Shown: positions 35,426-46,676 of the stretch, in pieces | How the letters are laid out: each line of letters starts with the position of its first letter | Position numbering within the stretch: the first letter of the stretch is position 1 | Source: Beroe ovata | Taxonomy: Eukaryota > Ctenophora > Nuda > Beroida > Beroidae | NCBI GenBank assembly: GCA_946803715.1 | Contig: CAMPET010000072.1 | Location: forward strand, 63,248-115,061 | Direction: 5' to 3' | DNA: 51,814 nt | Translations under genes and position numbers: made by a program | Notes under the pieces: model-generated | Databases searched by the model: none | Seen by the model: only the letters and a program-made list of their open reading frames with translations | Told to the model about the DNA's origin: nothing

Positions 35426-35701
35426 ATGATGAACACACAATTTCAATTGAGCAGGTCCGGTCTAAATATTTTAGCCAAAGGTTTTAATAGTAACAAGGGT
35501 ATTTGTGATTTGAGATCAAAATTCCTTCCAGAACGGATAAGGAATTATTGGAACAAATTGCCAGTTTATGTAAAAAACTCAGCGAATGTCAACGCATTTA
35601 AATCTAATTTAGACATTTTCAAGAGTCAAAGTAAAGAATGTTCTGACCGCAACTATTGGGAAGTNAAAAAACCAATTTGGGCCCAGCAGTGCACAGGGTA
35701 A
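35426..35701 (+). mobile_element. Non-LTR retrotransposon fragment (reverse transcriptase C-terminal tail)
   Basis: The 91-codon frame ends NKGICDLRSKFLPERI, NYWNKLPVYVKN, NAFKSNLDIFKSQ, the signature of the end of LINE ORF2 proteins (FxxRxxxxWNxLPxxVxxxxxxxxFKxxLDxF). Everything upstream of this tail is missing, as expected for a 5'-truncated LINE insertion. One base (35665) is unresolved. Clade not assigned (Jockey/CR1/RTE-like tails all look like this). No intact element here. Confidence 0.8.
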
Positions 35702-36202
35702 AAATTTGTAAGTATGTTTGATTTTTTGACTCATTGAGGTTCTTAGACCTTGTAAAGTATAAAGACTGTTGTCACAATCATCAATTGGTGATATAGACGG
35801 CATATGCTCCAGAGGTGACAGGGCTGAGGGTTGCTAGCTGAACTCTGATGATCAGTAGGAATCCAGACAATCACTACATCATCCTGGTTGAATCGATGTT
35901 TCATGATGCCCATACCACAGCTATCCTCAACTTTTTGTCATCAATCAGTCACATCTATGGCATTGAGTATTGACCATTGACAGCCTTTTTGCTGTGACAG
36001 TACATACTCAAATCTTTTTGATTCCATTACTCTGCCTTGTAAGTATTTCACTTTTACCTTTACAAAAGTTACCTTCATAAAATACCTTAATGAATTATTC
36101 AATATTTTCAGTCTAGAGAATTACATGTTTAATATAGAAGCAAGGCCCTGTTACAAAAAATGATATTCCTATAGCTTCTTCTTTGAAAAAAGTAAAGGCA
36201 GG
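35702..36202. other. Intergenic, no gene seen
   Basis: Between the retrotransposon tail and the cytochrome b5 reductase start. AT-rich, nothing recognised. Confidence 0.6.
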
Positions 36203-37621
36203 ATGACTCTTACTAAAGAACTGCAGGTAACAATAATGGTAAATTGCTTTTAGCTAAGCTATAAATTAATGGCACCCACACTATGATAAAGCTCTAGAAA
36301 TAAGAATTGAGGTCACTTAGTCCCTATGTTCTCTATGGATGTACTGCACTGTATCGGTAACATTGAATATTACCAAATTTGTACATTTATTTTATCAGTA
36401 ACTTAGCTTTTAGGTGATTGTATTGGCTATTGCTGGTGCTTCTGTCATTGGCATTATGCTTTGTTTCTCCTTTCTCAAGAAAAGACGACCAACCACTTTG
36501 TCACCTGAAGAAAAAGTCTCTCTCACCTTGACAGAAAAAGTTGTAAGTTTATATTTAATCTCTTTTACCGATGATAGTTGCCTTCTGCACCAAAAAAATA
36601 GAGATATGAACCTCATGTTTCCATCGTTTTATTTGTCAGGTTATCTCCCATGACACAAGAAAGTTTAGATTTTCTCTTCCAACACCTGATCACATCCTGG
36701 GACTTCCTGTGGGTATGTTGCTTTGAATTACATTCATAATCCTTTTGGGGTAGCCAAATTGTGGCTTTCTGTGACCTATAATATTTCCTCTCCAATAGGC
36801 AGTTTCATCAATGTGTCGGTTGTGCTGGACAATAAGTTAGTTGTTAGACCATACACTCCAATATCCAGCGATGATGACTTTGGATACATGGATCTTATGA
36901 TCAAAATCTATAGTCAAGGGAAGATGTCTCAATACATGGACTCTCTACAGATTGGCAATCAAATATCAGTTCGAGGACCAAGTGGAAAGATTAAGTACAT
37001 TGGGTCTGGTGAGTGCCACAGGGACTTGACTATGATTTAGGAAACATCTACTATATTTAAATATTTTCTGTTTGTCTTATACCATGTCTTCAGGGGTGTT
37101 TGAGGTGATTAAATCGAAGACGAACACTATCAGAGTGAGTGCTACCAAAGTTGGAATGATTGCAGGAGGATCAGGGATCACTCCAATGCTCCAGATCATC
37201 AGGGAGGTACTTAAACAGGAAGATGATATGACGATGCTGTCACTGCTTTACTCGAATAAGGTGAATGTTGCTCAATGTGATAAGATTGAATTTTGTTGTG
37301 TGTGGGAATTTTGCATGATGATAAGCTGAGCTTTCCCATAAATTTCCCTGCGTATTTCAGACTGAAGACGACATACTGTGTCGTGACATGCTGGAAGAGA
37401 TGGAATGTGCCAAGTTCTCAGTTCATCACACCCTGACTCAATCTGCGACTCCTCCTTTTTCCACGGGGAGAGTTAACAGATGCATGATAGAAGCGCACAT
37501 CCCTCCCCCCGCCACAGATACTGTCATACTGCTGTGTGGACCTCCAGGCCTTGTCAAGGATACCTGTGTCCCAATTCTCGATAAGATGGGTTACCTCAAA
37601 GACAATGTTATGTTGTTTTAG
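36203..37621 (+). CDS. CYB5R: NADH-cytochrome b5 reductase
   Basis: Flavoenzyme that passes electrons from NADH to cytochrome b5 for fatty-acid desaturation, elongation and sterol synthesis, usually on the ER or outer mitochondrial membrane. Six exons: 36203-36226, 36414-36542, 36640-36712, 36799-37008, 37094-37260, 37361-37621, giving 287 residues with phases in agreement (human CYB5R3 has 301). The N-terminus is a membrane anchor ([20 protein letters not shown], then KKRR). FAD-binding motif [39 protein letters not shown]-binding motif [13 protein letters not shown] and [10 protein letters not shown]-terminal Phe as in the family. The first exon encodes only eight residues. An AG lies one base before the ATG, so a 5' splice acceptor may sit at the start codon. 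Codon use is AT-rich at third positions compared with the ACC carboxyltransferase exons. Paralog (R1/R2/R3) not resolved. Confidence 0.94.
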
Positions 37622-38080
37622 TTGGATTGACGATGGCAATACGGTTATTTGAAATATTTTCAGTTACTTAGTGCATACTGCATTGATACTTATAGTCATT
37701 GTTACTTTTAAGTGCATTGTTACTTTTTGCGCATGGAAATGCATGCAAATTTGATGAATAGAATTTTGAATGGACTCATAATATTTGTAGAAGATAGCTA
37801 CACCTTATTGAACTTCCGATTTTGTTAACCAAATGGATGAAACCTTTATTGTGTATGATACGGTATTTCGTTTGTTATACCTACTACGTAGTCTAATCAA
37901 GTTCTATAACTATAAAGTCTAACTATAACTAGTTGATTGTTCCTATTTATTTTTCTCGAAGTTTAATTGTTATTGACATGATAATGATTTAATCCGGAAA
38001 TGATAATGATCCAAACCCAATTGCTAACTTAATGATTATCGAATGAAATCCTTAGTTGCTTATAAATGAAATGAAAGAGG
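37622..38080. other. Short intergenic region CYB5R-AF9
   Basis: 459 bp between the stop of one gene and the tentative start of the next, same strand. I see no AATAAA or ATTAAA in it. It must hold the 3' end of one transcript and the 5' end of the next. Confidence 0.6.
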
Positions 38081-41000
38081 ATGTTTGTCGCAAAAAGAAT
38101 GAAAATACGTCTTCAACAGGAACTGGTGACACCAAGAAACGGGTTAGTCATCCTGCCAAAGTTTGATCCGATTATGTTATTCTGATTTGAATCTCTTTTT
38201 TTGGATCTCGGTTTAACAGAGTGCAAGCAAATTGAATATTGGCAGGTTTCCAAAGTCAAAGTTGCCCTAATACTGGGTCACACTGCTTCACATCGCGGGA
38301 GTAAGATAACATCAGAGGACTACACCCATGACTGGAGTTTCTATGTCAGGGGCATGGAGGGGACTAAAATACACTGCTACATTGAGAGAGTGATCTTCAA
38401 GTTACACGAGAGTTTCTCTAACCCCAACCAAAGTAAGTGTATACCTAGTATCATAATTTATACTTGCGGAATGGTTTCGTCTATCTTTCGTGAAAACATA
38501 ATGTTGGCTGGTCTGATGGACTCCGGCGGTTTTAATTCCTTGTTAGACAATGGATCGCCCTTGGAAAACTTACCTACTCGTACTTTCAGTCATCACAAAA
38601 CCACCATATGAGATACAGGAGCAGGGATATGGGACTTTTATCCTTGAAGTAGAAGTTAGATTCAAGAATAAGCGCGAGCCCAAGAGCATAACGTGAGTAA
38701 CTATGGTGTTAAATTGATTTTGAGTAATATGGAGTGATTTGTGATGCTTATATTCGGCCCAAAGTCTTATCTAGGTATCATATGTGCGGTGCTAATATCA
38801 TGGAAATCAAATACAGGTACAAATACGATCTGGTTTTGCCAGCTGAGGGGGTTGCACCAATCAATCGATGCCGGAAGGAAATACTCACATTCACGAACCC
38901 CAACTCAGAATTCATGTCCAAGCTGATTGAGTAAGTGAGGCATTTATTGTTACTTGAGTGAGTCAGTAGGTAGTCAGTACCTTCATGAACCTATTACACA
39001 TAAAATAACCTTTCGAAATATTCCAGAGGCGGTGGAGTGTTGCACCATTTCGACGCCCATGGAAATCTCATCTCAGGCTCATCAGCTCCATCGCCCAAAC
39101 CTACGCAGCCCGTGACACTCCAAGCTCCTGTCAACAAGAACCGAGAACACACACCTAATCCAGCCCCAAGACCTAGTTCTGAAGATGAAGCTATCAGGAA
39201 GGCAAAGGAGGCAAAGAAGGAAAGGAGGAAGGAGAAGAGAGAAAAGGAATCTACTGACAGACCTGCTTCAAGTAAGGAGCTGAAAAAGCAGAAAAAAGCC
39301 AACAAGCCACCTGAACCTAAAGGTACCTAACTGTTATTAGAATCGCTAAATCGGTTTGAGCTTCTGTTTTTTGTGTAGTTTTGTGTAAATTACGTATAAG
39401 TGTATAGGTATTACGTATAAGTGTTATTACTTATTTGTATTGTTCAAGCTCGAACATTTCAGTCGAAGAGAAGCCAAGGAAAAAGGAGAAGCCAATCTCG
39501 AACTTCCTTGCTGACTTTGGTGATCTTGAATCATCGGATGAAGAAAAATATTTCAAATCCGACCAGCCGGCGCCTGATAAAGAATCTGTGAAGATTGAGC
39601 AATCTGCACCCAGAAAGATTCCTCAGAAATCGAAGCAGTCGAGTTCTAAGATAAAGCCCAATAGAGAAGAAAGCCAATTATTAGAATTTGACAAGTTGGA
39701 TGAGATAAAACCTAAGAAGAAGGACAGAGTGAAATCTGATGTACCCAATCAATATTCGATTGAAAAAGAAAAATGTCAGGAACGACCCAAAGAGACAACT
39801 TCTTCTTCTCACAAGCCGTCGAAACACAAAGGATATTCGAAGAGTGGTGTTAAAGAACGTAATGAGACCTTCCTTGAGTTTGACGACATCAACATGGTCA
39901 ATAAGTTCAACAAAGCCAAGAGCAAAAGTTCACCAGAAGGCTTTAAATGCGAATCAGGTTCAGAGAAAAGGGGTAAAAAGAAGATAATGATTGATGAGGT
40001 TTCAAAAAGTTCCTATAAAGTGTCGAAAAATCGTTCAAGTTCTCTGTCAAGTGATACTGACGAAGGTTTAATGGCTAACAAGTTTCATAAAGTGGACGAC
40101 CTAGAAAATGATAGCCCTTTCTCTGACCAGTCAGAAGCCTCGGACAGCCAACCAATTACATCTAAACCAAAACAAAGTTCTGGGAAACATCGTAGTCATG
40201 GCAAGAAACCAGTTGTCATTAAAGATGAGCCTTTTATGGAATTCGATGATGTTTCCTCACTGAAGGTCATCAAAAAATCTGGTGAAAAGCGTAAGTCATC
40301 TACCGAAAATTTAAAGAGATCACGAGTTGAAGAATTCAAAGAAGCAGACCCGGACAGGAATAGTCCAGCAATCGCGAAGCCTGTGCACAAAAGAGTGAAT
40401 GAACATTTAATCAATGCGAGGAAAAGGTCAAGCTCTATCTCAAGTGATCCTACTGACGATGAGATGCAAGAGGAAGGTGAACTGCAATCAAGTTCTCCTT
40501 TGCCAGATGTGCCGAATGTTACCGAATCCATCCCTTCTCACAGTTCAGAATCACGCGAGGATTCCAAATTCAAACCGAAACTCGAGAAGAAAAGCAAGCA
40601 TAAAGCAATGAAACAAGAATGTGGCCAGGGATATGATGCAGGGGCGAGCTCAGGATTCGTTACAACGCAAACATCATATTTCAAGACTGAGAAGTTTACC
40701 ACTGAGGAAGTTCCTGTAAAACAGGAGGTGGATGACAATTTTCAGTACGAAAATGCAACGAGCCCACTCGAGTATGTCAGTCCAACCTTGAACAAGAACA
40801 TCCCACAATTGCATCCTTCAGGAAGGCCCCAAACCCATTTCTCCAGTTCATCTGCTGAAGATGGAGCAGTTAACAACAATCTCGGGCAAGATCAATTGTC
40901 AGAAGGAAGGCACCCCGTTCCCTCCGCAGACCACGTTCGATTAATGTTGAATTTGTACAGCAAAATTCATCAACTCCAAAAGACAAACGATAAGTCGACT

Positions 41001-41132
41001 ATAACCGAAGTCGTCAATATTCTTGCCTCTGATGGAAGAAGTTTTATGGACTTGAACGATGACAACGTGTCATTCGATCTTGTCAATTGTGATATTGAGA
41101 CGCTGCGGAGCATTGAAAACTTGCTTTTATGA
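38081..41132 (+). CDS. MLLT3: AF9/ENL-type YEATS protein (super elongation complex / DOT1L partner)
   Basis: Reader of acylated histone lysines that links chromatin to transcription elongation factors. Exons: 38081-38125 (tentative), 38246-38432, 38590-38692, 38817-38930, 39027-39322, 39463-41132; about 804 residues. The YEATS domain runs from VSKVKVALILGH to TFTNPNSEF and keeps the acyl-lysine pocket residues known from AF9: LHESF (His, Ser, Phe) and EQGYGTFILEVEV. A long Lys/Ser/Glu-rich disordered middle follows, with repeated LEFDK, LEFDDI and MEFDDV motifs. The end (LMLNLYSKIHQLQKTND... then SFDLVNCDIETLRSIENLLL) matches the ANC1-homology domain that binds AF4, DOT1L and BCOR/CBX8. A single AF9/ENL ancestor of vertebrate MLLT1 and MLLT3 is expected in invertebrates. 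The first coding exon is uncertain: the donor used (GTGACA) is weak, and the Met at 38099 is an alternative. Confidence 0.9.
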
Positions 41133-41546
41133 AGTCAGATTGTTTTTTATCTCTTAATATAACACAGCCATCTTCAATGATTCACTTCTGTCTGCCAAAG
41201 CAGTGTTTTGTTTCTACTCGGATGCTGACGAGCTTTGCTTTACTTATTTGTTGATAATTGCTTATTGCTTTCAGAATTATAACTTTTAAACTTCCGGGAA
41301 CATTTTTGTACAATAGTAAGAAGCTATGAATAATGTGTAGAAAACTCTCTGTGTTGAGTGTTACTATCTACTTCAATATTTGTCCTTTTGCAGGCAAATG
41401 GATCAGAACAACACCTAAGTATCGTCTTTAAGTACCATCACTAACTTATCTTCATTTCTAAGCAAAAATGTAACAGTTTTTTGGTTCCTGTACCTCTGTA
41501 CCTAATCGGAAGTTGGATTATAAGCAAAGATATGGTTTAGTCTAGC
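41133..41546. other. Short intergenic region AF9-RIC1
   Basis: 414 bp on the same strand. No AATAAA or ATTAAA seen. A strong acceptor TTTGTCCTTTTGCAG ends at 41393, with no matching cis donor recognised; after it comes a tiny upstream ORF (ATG at 41398, seven codons with stop) before the RIC1 start. Confidence 0.6.
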
Positions 41547-44500
41547 ATGTACTTTCAAAATGGGCAGATAACAGCTCTCTTGAAATCAACTGAGGTAGGT
41601 GATTCGGATTCCGTTAAACTTTCTATAATTAACCAAACATGACAAATTTCATTGTTTTATCTCACCTATTTGTATAAAGACCCCTGTTTTCAGGAATTGA
41701 TATGCATCAGAAGTAACTCTGATCGGTTACTCATAGCATCGTGCTCGAAGACATGTCTAGATCTGTGGCGGACTCACTCATCGACTAAGTCAGTACCTAA
41801 ATGGACATGAATTCTGGTGTTCTGAGCTCAATGATCATGTTTTTGTGATCACGTGTTTGCTGCAGGTTGTTCCGGTATCAACGCTCAGAAGAAAGTGTTC
41901 TCCAGTACGGTTACAACGAGCTCATTCACTGGAGACCAGAGGGTCTGGGAATTGCTGTCGTAACGGACACAGGACGTATTATCCTGTTTGAAGTGAAACT
42001 GGACTTGTCGCAGCCTCTGTCATATCAATGTGTGGACAGTAGGACAGGATTGCTTCTTCACGAGAGTGTTGGGACAGTTCCATCCATTATACTGGAGGCA
42101 GTGATGGTGATAAATGCGGAGGAGGCCATCACTTCTCTCAACGGTCTCAGCAATGATCTGATGATGTTTACGACGGTTGGTGGTTCAATCAAGCAGTTCC
42201 TGTGGGACGATGGTCTCATTATGGAAGAGCTCGAAACTGACGTGAGCCAGGTCTACTTCACCGATCCCAGCCAACACTCCTACTCCCCTGATAACGACAT
42301 CTATATCAGCACTCTCTGCTACTCTAACACCCTGGATATTGCTGCTGTCACCTTCTCTAACGGTCGGGCAGGTTACATTCAGTCGAGCGAGTACTACAAA
42401 CCCGATACTATGCATGCCCTGCTAGCGTCAGGCATCGAGGAAGCGTCCTGCTGCACGATCAACCCCCGATACCATCTACTCGCCTTTGGTACTAAAGTTG
42501 GCGAAGTGTATGTGTACGTGTTGAACTATGATAGTGGTCTTCTCAACTTATCTCACCAGCTGAAAGCGTACTCGGAGACTGTCGAGGGTGTCAAATCCAC
42601 TGACTCTAGCTCTGTTGTGAAGTTGTTCTGGACTCCTGACTGTTGTTGTCTATGTGCTGTTTACTCGTCGGGATCATTGTACATGTGGTCTGTGTTTGGG
42701 ACGTTTCTCTATTCGAGCACGGTGCCCGTGTCACTGGCATGTTGGGATCTAGAGGGATACAACTTATGGGGGATATCAGGTGTGCAACTCTTCAAAATAC
42801 CCTTCCTTAAATCTCCCCTTACCGTGAACAACGTCGCGAACAATCAGCAGCACATTATCCTCCAGTCCGGAAATCAAGTGTTCATCCTCCCTAACAGATT
42901 CCCGCCGAAAACTGGACTCTCGGTGTACGAGAGCATATACAGAGGAGAGACAGAGGAGCGTGAATCCCCGCACCAGTCATTCATCGCATCACTGGGCAGT
43001 CCCCTCGAGAACTGGCCTTGGCAAGCTATCAAAGTGCCCGAAATATACGCCAATGGGAACTGTCCGCTGAGGTTCGTGGCTATTGGGGCATCTGGGCAGT
43101 GTACTGCCGTCGCTGGCTCGCGGGGCTTCGCATTTTACATTTCGGCAAAGCACAAGTGGCGGTGTTTCGGGAATGAAGCGCAGGAGCAGAGCATGGTTGT
43201 CCGTGGTGGAATGCTGTGGTGGAGGGGTATTCTGATAGTGGGGGCATTCCATCACGATACTAAAACTAGCAAGATATACATGTACCCACACCACAGTAGC
43301 ATAGATCAGAGTTCAGTGGTGTGTACTATTCCCCTTCCTTCCTCCATCATCACACTCAACACATACAGAGACTATCTGATAGTGGTAACAGGGAATAGTC
43401 GGGTCATTGTGTACCAGCTGAGTGTGGTTATCCCTCCAACTCTGGACATTGCCGCAACTTACAGCATGGTCCTCGAGTTTTCCGTCGCAAAGTTCACTCC
43501 GCACCCGTGCGCTGTTCTCAGTGCGCACGTGTCACCCCTCACGTCTGACGCGGGTGTGCCAGATGGTACAATGAGATCTGTCCTACTCAATATCGCAGGG
43601 AAACTGCTCATGTTCGAAATAGGAGGTGAGGAGATGATTTCGGGGTGATTCGGTAACTTGCATTCTGGTCAAATTCTCCTCTATAGTGAGTTAACAATGG
43701 GTATATCTCTCAGAGAGTGGGGAGATAAGCACGAAGCCGGTAACCATAGCTACCAGTGTGGAGTCAGTGTCGTGTCCCTCGCGCACAGGCCAGTACCTGG
43801 GCGCGGCTCTGTGGCTCAATTGCGGCGCACGTGGCATGAGGGTGTGGCTGCCGCTTCACGGCTCTAAGGAGGACCTTGGTTCACGGCGAATTCTCGTCAC
43901 AGTGAAACAGAGTGTTTACCCGCTTGTTGTACATCACTATGAGGCAGCAATACTGGGTGAGTGCTGAGGCAGGATGAGAAGTGAGGGTACAATGAGTACA
44001 GTGCAATACGTGTACACTGTACACTGTACAATGTACATCTGTGTATTATTGCATAAACTTATGTTTCCCACCAGGAATTCCAGTTGACTCATTACGGTGC
44101 AGGTCAGAGACATTCCTCCACATTTTGCTCCACCAACTGGTGGTCATTAACCTGGAGAAACATGCCTACTCTATTGCCAAGATGTGTGAGGAGTTACCTT
44201 ACTTCCAGCACACACTAGAGCTAATGATACACAAGGTAAACTGGTGTCAGAGGAAAAAAAGTAGATATCTCATATCAGTGTATAATGGTCAAATGGTGTC
44301 AATACAGAGCCGATCGATTCTAACCGTAGTCAGAGCGCGAGGTCACAAAGTGTGATAGCATGTGACAATATCCCCCCCCCTCAGGCGCTGGAGTCGGACA
44401 TGTGTAACGATCGTGAGTTGCTCGGGGACGCCGTGTTGCCCCATGTGATAAGGTTCATGAAGCAACTCCCGCACTACCTGGCAGCAGTGGCTCACTGTGC

Positions 44501-46175
44501 TCGCAAAACAGAGATGACACAATGGGAGTACCTCTTCCAGTGCACTGGTCTCGTTACTGTACGTGATAATATACTACCAAATCAAATCACTCTTTCTCTT
44601 ACGATAAAATCCAACCATTTTTACACCCCAATCTCTCCCGCCACTTTGAGCCCCTTCTCTCTATGCCGGACCTTATCATCTCCAAATTCCCCCCATTTCC
44701 TCTGAGTTTGAACCCCTCCAGGAGCTCCTAGACGAGTGTCTGTCCCGTCACTCACTGGACACGGCTATTCTCTACCTGGTCATACTCCAGAACTTGCAGC
44801 CACTGCCTGTTAGCCGGGGCTACATCGTGAAGCTACTAAATGCCAGCATAGAGCAGAACAGGTGGGACCTGGGTGTGGATTTGTTACGATTCCTACACGT
44901 GATCAGCAATGAGAGTGACAGAGTACCGCCCGTGGTCAGACAGAAGAAGCTCACTGGACAGAATCATGACCTTGTCATCAGGTACCTATGGCCGGGAGTG
45001 ATATGATGATCTAGTTACATGAACTTTTCACTGGTCTGAAACTCCAATAGTTAGGCTATCTTATCTGGATATTCTCGAGTTCCGCTTTGTTTGTCGGGCT
45101 ATAGATGTCGAGAGTGCCCAAATCTCAAGATTTCCCCCACAGGTTACGAAGATCATCTGGTAGTTTCGATGAGGAAGTATCACAAGTATCGACCCCGGGC
45201 GTTGATGCTATCTCCTACGACATGCTTGCCAACATTCCTGATGAGTGTGACAGAGCAGCAGGACCAGAAGAAGATAAGATGAGTGATAAGAAGCGCGCGC
45301 AGCGCATCATCACCCACCACGCCCACCGACTTCTCAAATCGTGTCAATTTCACAGACTGGGTGAGATGTGTTACCACCTCAACTTTGAACTGAAACAATT
45401 CCTACTAAACGGGAGACATAGTTTAGCGGAAATAAACGATCCTGTCCACGTGTTTATGTCGATACACGAGGAATTTCATTGGCCGTACCCTGACATAATT
45501 CCTCGTATACTATCCCACCCTCAAGTATCGTCCAATATAAACGTGATATCTGTGGGGAGTGAGGAGACTGTGCCGGCCGAGGCGGACGAGAAAGTCGACT
45601 TCATCTCGGATTCCGTGAGTCTGTACGACGGTTCCGTTTACTCGGAATGCAGGGTGGAAATAGATCCGAATATCCTTGCTCAGGCCCTCAAACGAGGGAC
45701 GCCAGAGAATGAGGCCAAGTTGGAGTACTTCACTGATGTCCTCTTTGAATCGGGAGTACACAACTACGCTCTCCTCTTCTCTCTTGTTCTGCGGAAAGTG
45801 GACACGATTACCGCGATTGTAACACGTGATCCGTCCTCCGAATTGCTGTCCATTCTCATGGCGGTGGATTGCTGGGGCCATCAGGAAAGTGGGGGCTATT
45901 CTCTCTTCCTACAGTCTCTGAAACCGATCATCTCACCACTGTTCCCGACCTCAGCTAATGATCTGAAAGTTCGTCCTCTTGTCAACATTTACAGCAGCAG
46001 CCTATCTTCTCTCAACTCGTCAAACAGCCAGGATTTTCACTTGTCGGGTAGTAAGAAGGATGCAAAGGAGTCTAAACCGGTAACCGATAAAAACGATGCT
46101 GTGGGGTACAACTTGGAGAATAATATGAATCATCTGTCATTGAGAGATGATCAGTCATCTTGTTCTGTTTCGTAG
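41547..46175 (+). CDS. RIC1: RIC1 homolog, RAB6A-GEF complex subunit
   Basis: With RGP1, RIC1 forms the exchange factor for Rab6 at the Golgi, needed for retrograde transport and secretion of large cargo such as collagen. Eight exons: 41547-41594, 41694-41788, 41866-43625, 43714-43956, 44075-44235, 44385-44558, 44722-44981, 45143-46175; 1,257 residues, phases agree (human about 1,423). It starts MYFQNGQ, like the vertebrate MYFLSGW. The first half is a WD40-type propeller (ELIHWRPEGLGIAVVTDTGR, KLFWTPDCCCLCAVYSSGSL). The helical RIC1 domain follows: WLNCGARGMRVWLPL, IYPLVVHHYEAAILG, CEELPYFQHTLELMIHK, AHCARKTEMTQWEYLF, SIEQNRWDLGVDLLRFL. The C-terminus SSCSVS resembles that of the human protein as I recall it. 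The acceptor at 43712-43713 was chosen over the TATAG at 43686 because the latter runs into a stop. Exon 3 alone is 1.76 kb. Confidence 0.93.
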
Positions 46176-46676
46176 ACTCCTGACTGGTAGGGCATGGTTT
46201 CGTGTCCACAGGATCTTGTTGACTCCTGATCGTGTCAAACAGATATTGCCAATTTTTATAGTCGATCATAAACTTAAAGGTTCATCGTAATCTAGATACC
46301 TATACATTATTCATTATTTTTAAATTTCGACTATAGAATTCATTATGTGTCATTGCTGGACGACATTAAAAAAGATCAGATTGATTCTATGGTTAATTTT
46401 CGGCTTTGGTGAGACGATTTTAACAATGCTGTCATGTAATTAACTGTTAATTGTTTCTCTGTATATTATTCTCTTCAAGACACTCTCGCATGATATTAAT
46501 TTCGTTTAACTAATCATAATGAATGATATTCACCAATTGAATAAATGCATGAATCACGCGTACTATTATAGGTATAGGTGTATAGAATCTGCAGTACATA
46601 TTCATTGCTCACAGTACATGATATAAGCAATTTTTCTCGAACATCTGATTTTCACATCACCACTCTATGCCTAGTC
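46176..46676. other. Short intergenic region RIC1-ATP6V1C
   Basis: 501 bp, same strand. AATAAA at 46540-46545 is a likely poly(A) signal of RIC1, only 130 bp from the next start codon. A good acceptor (CACTCTATGCCTAG) lies two bases before that ATG. Confidence 0.65.
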
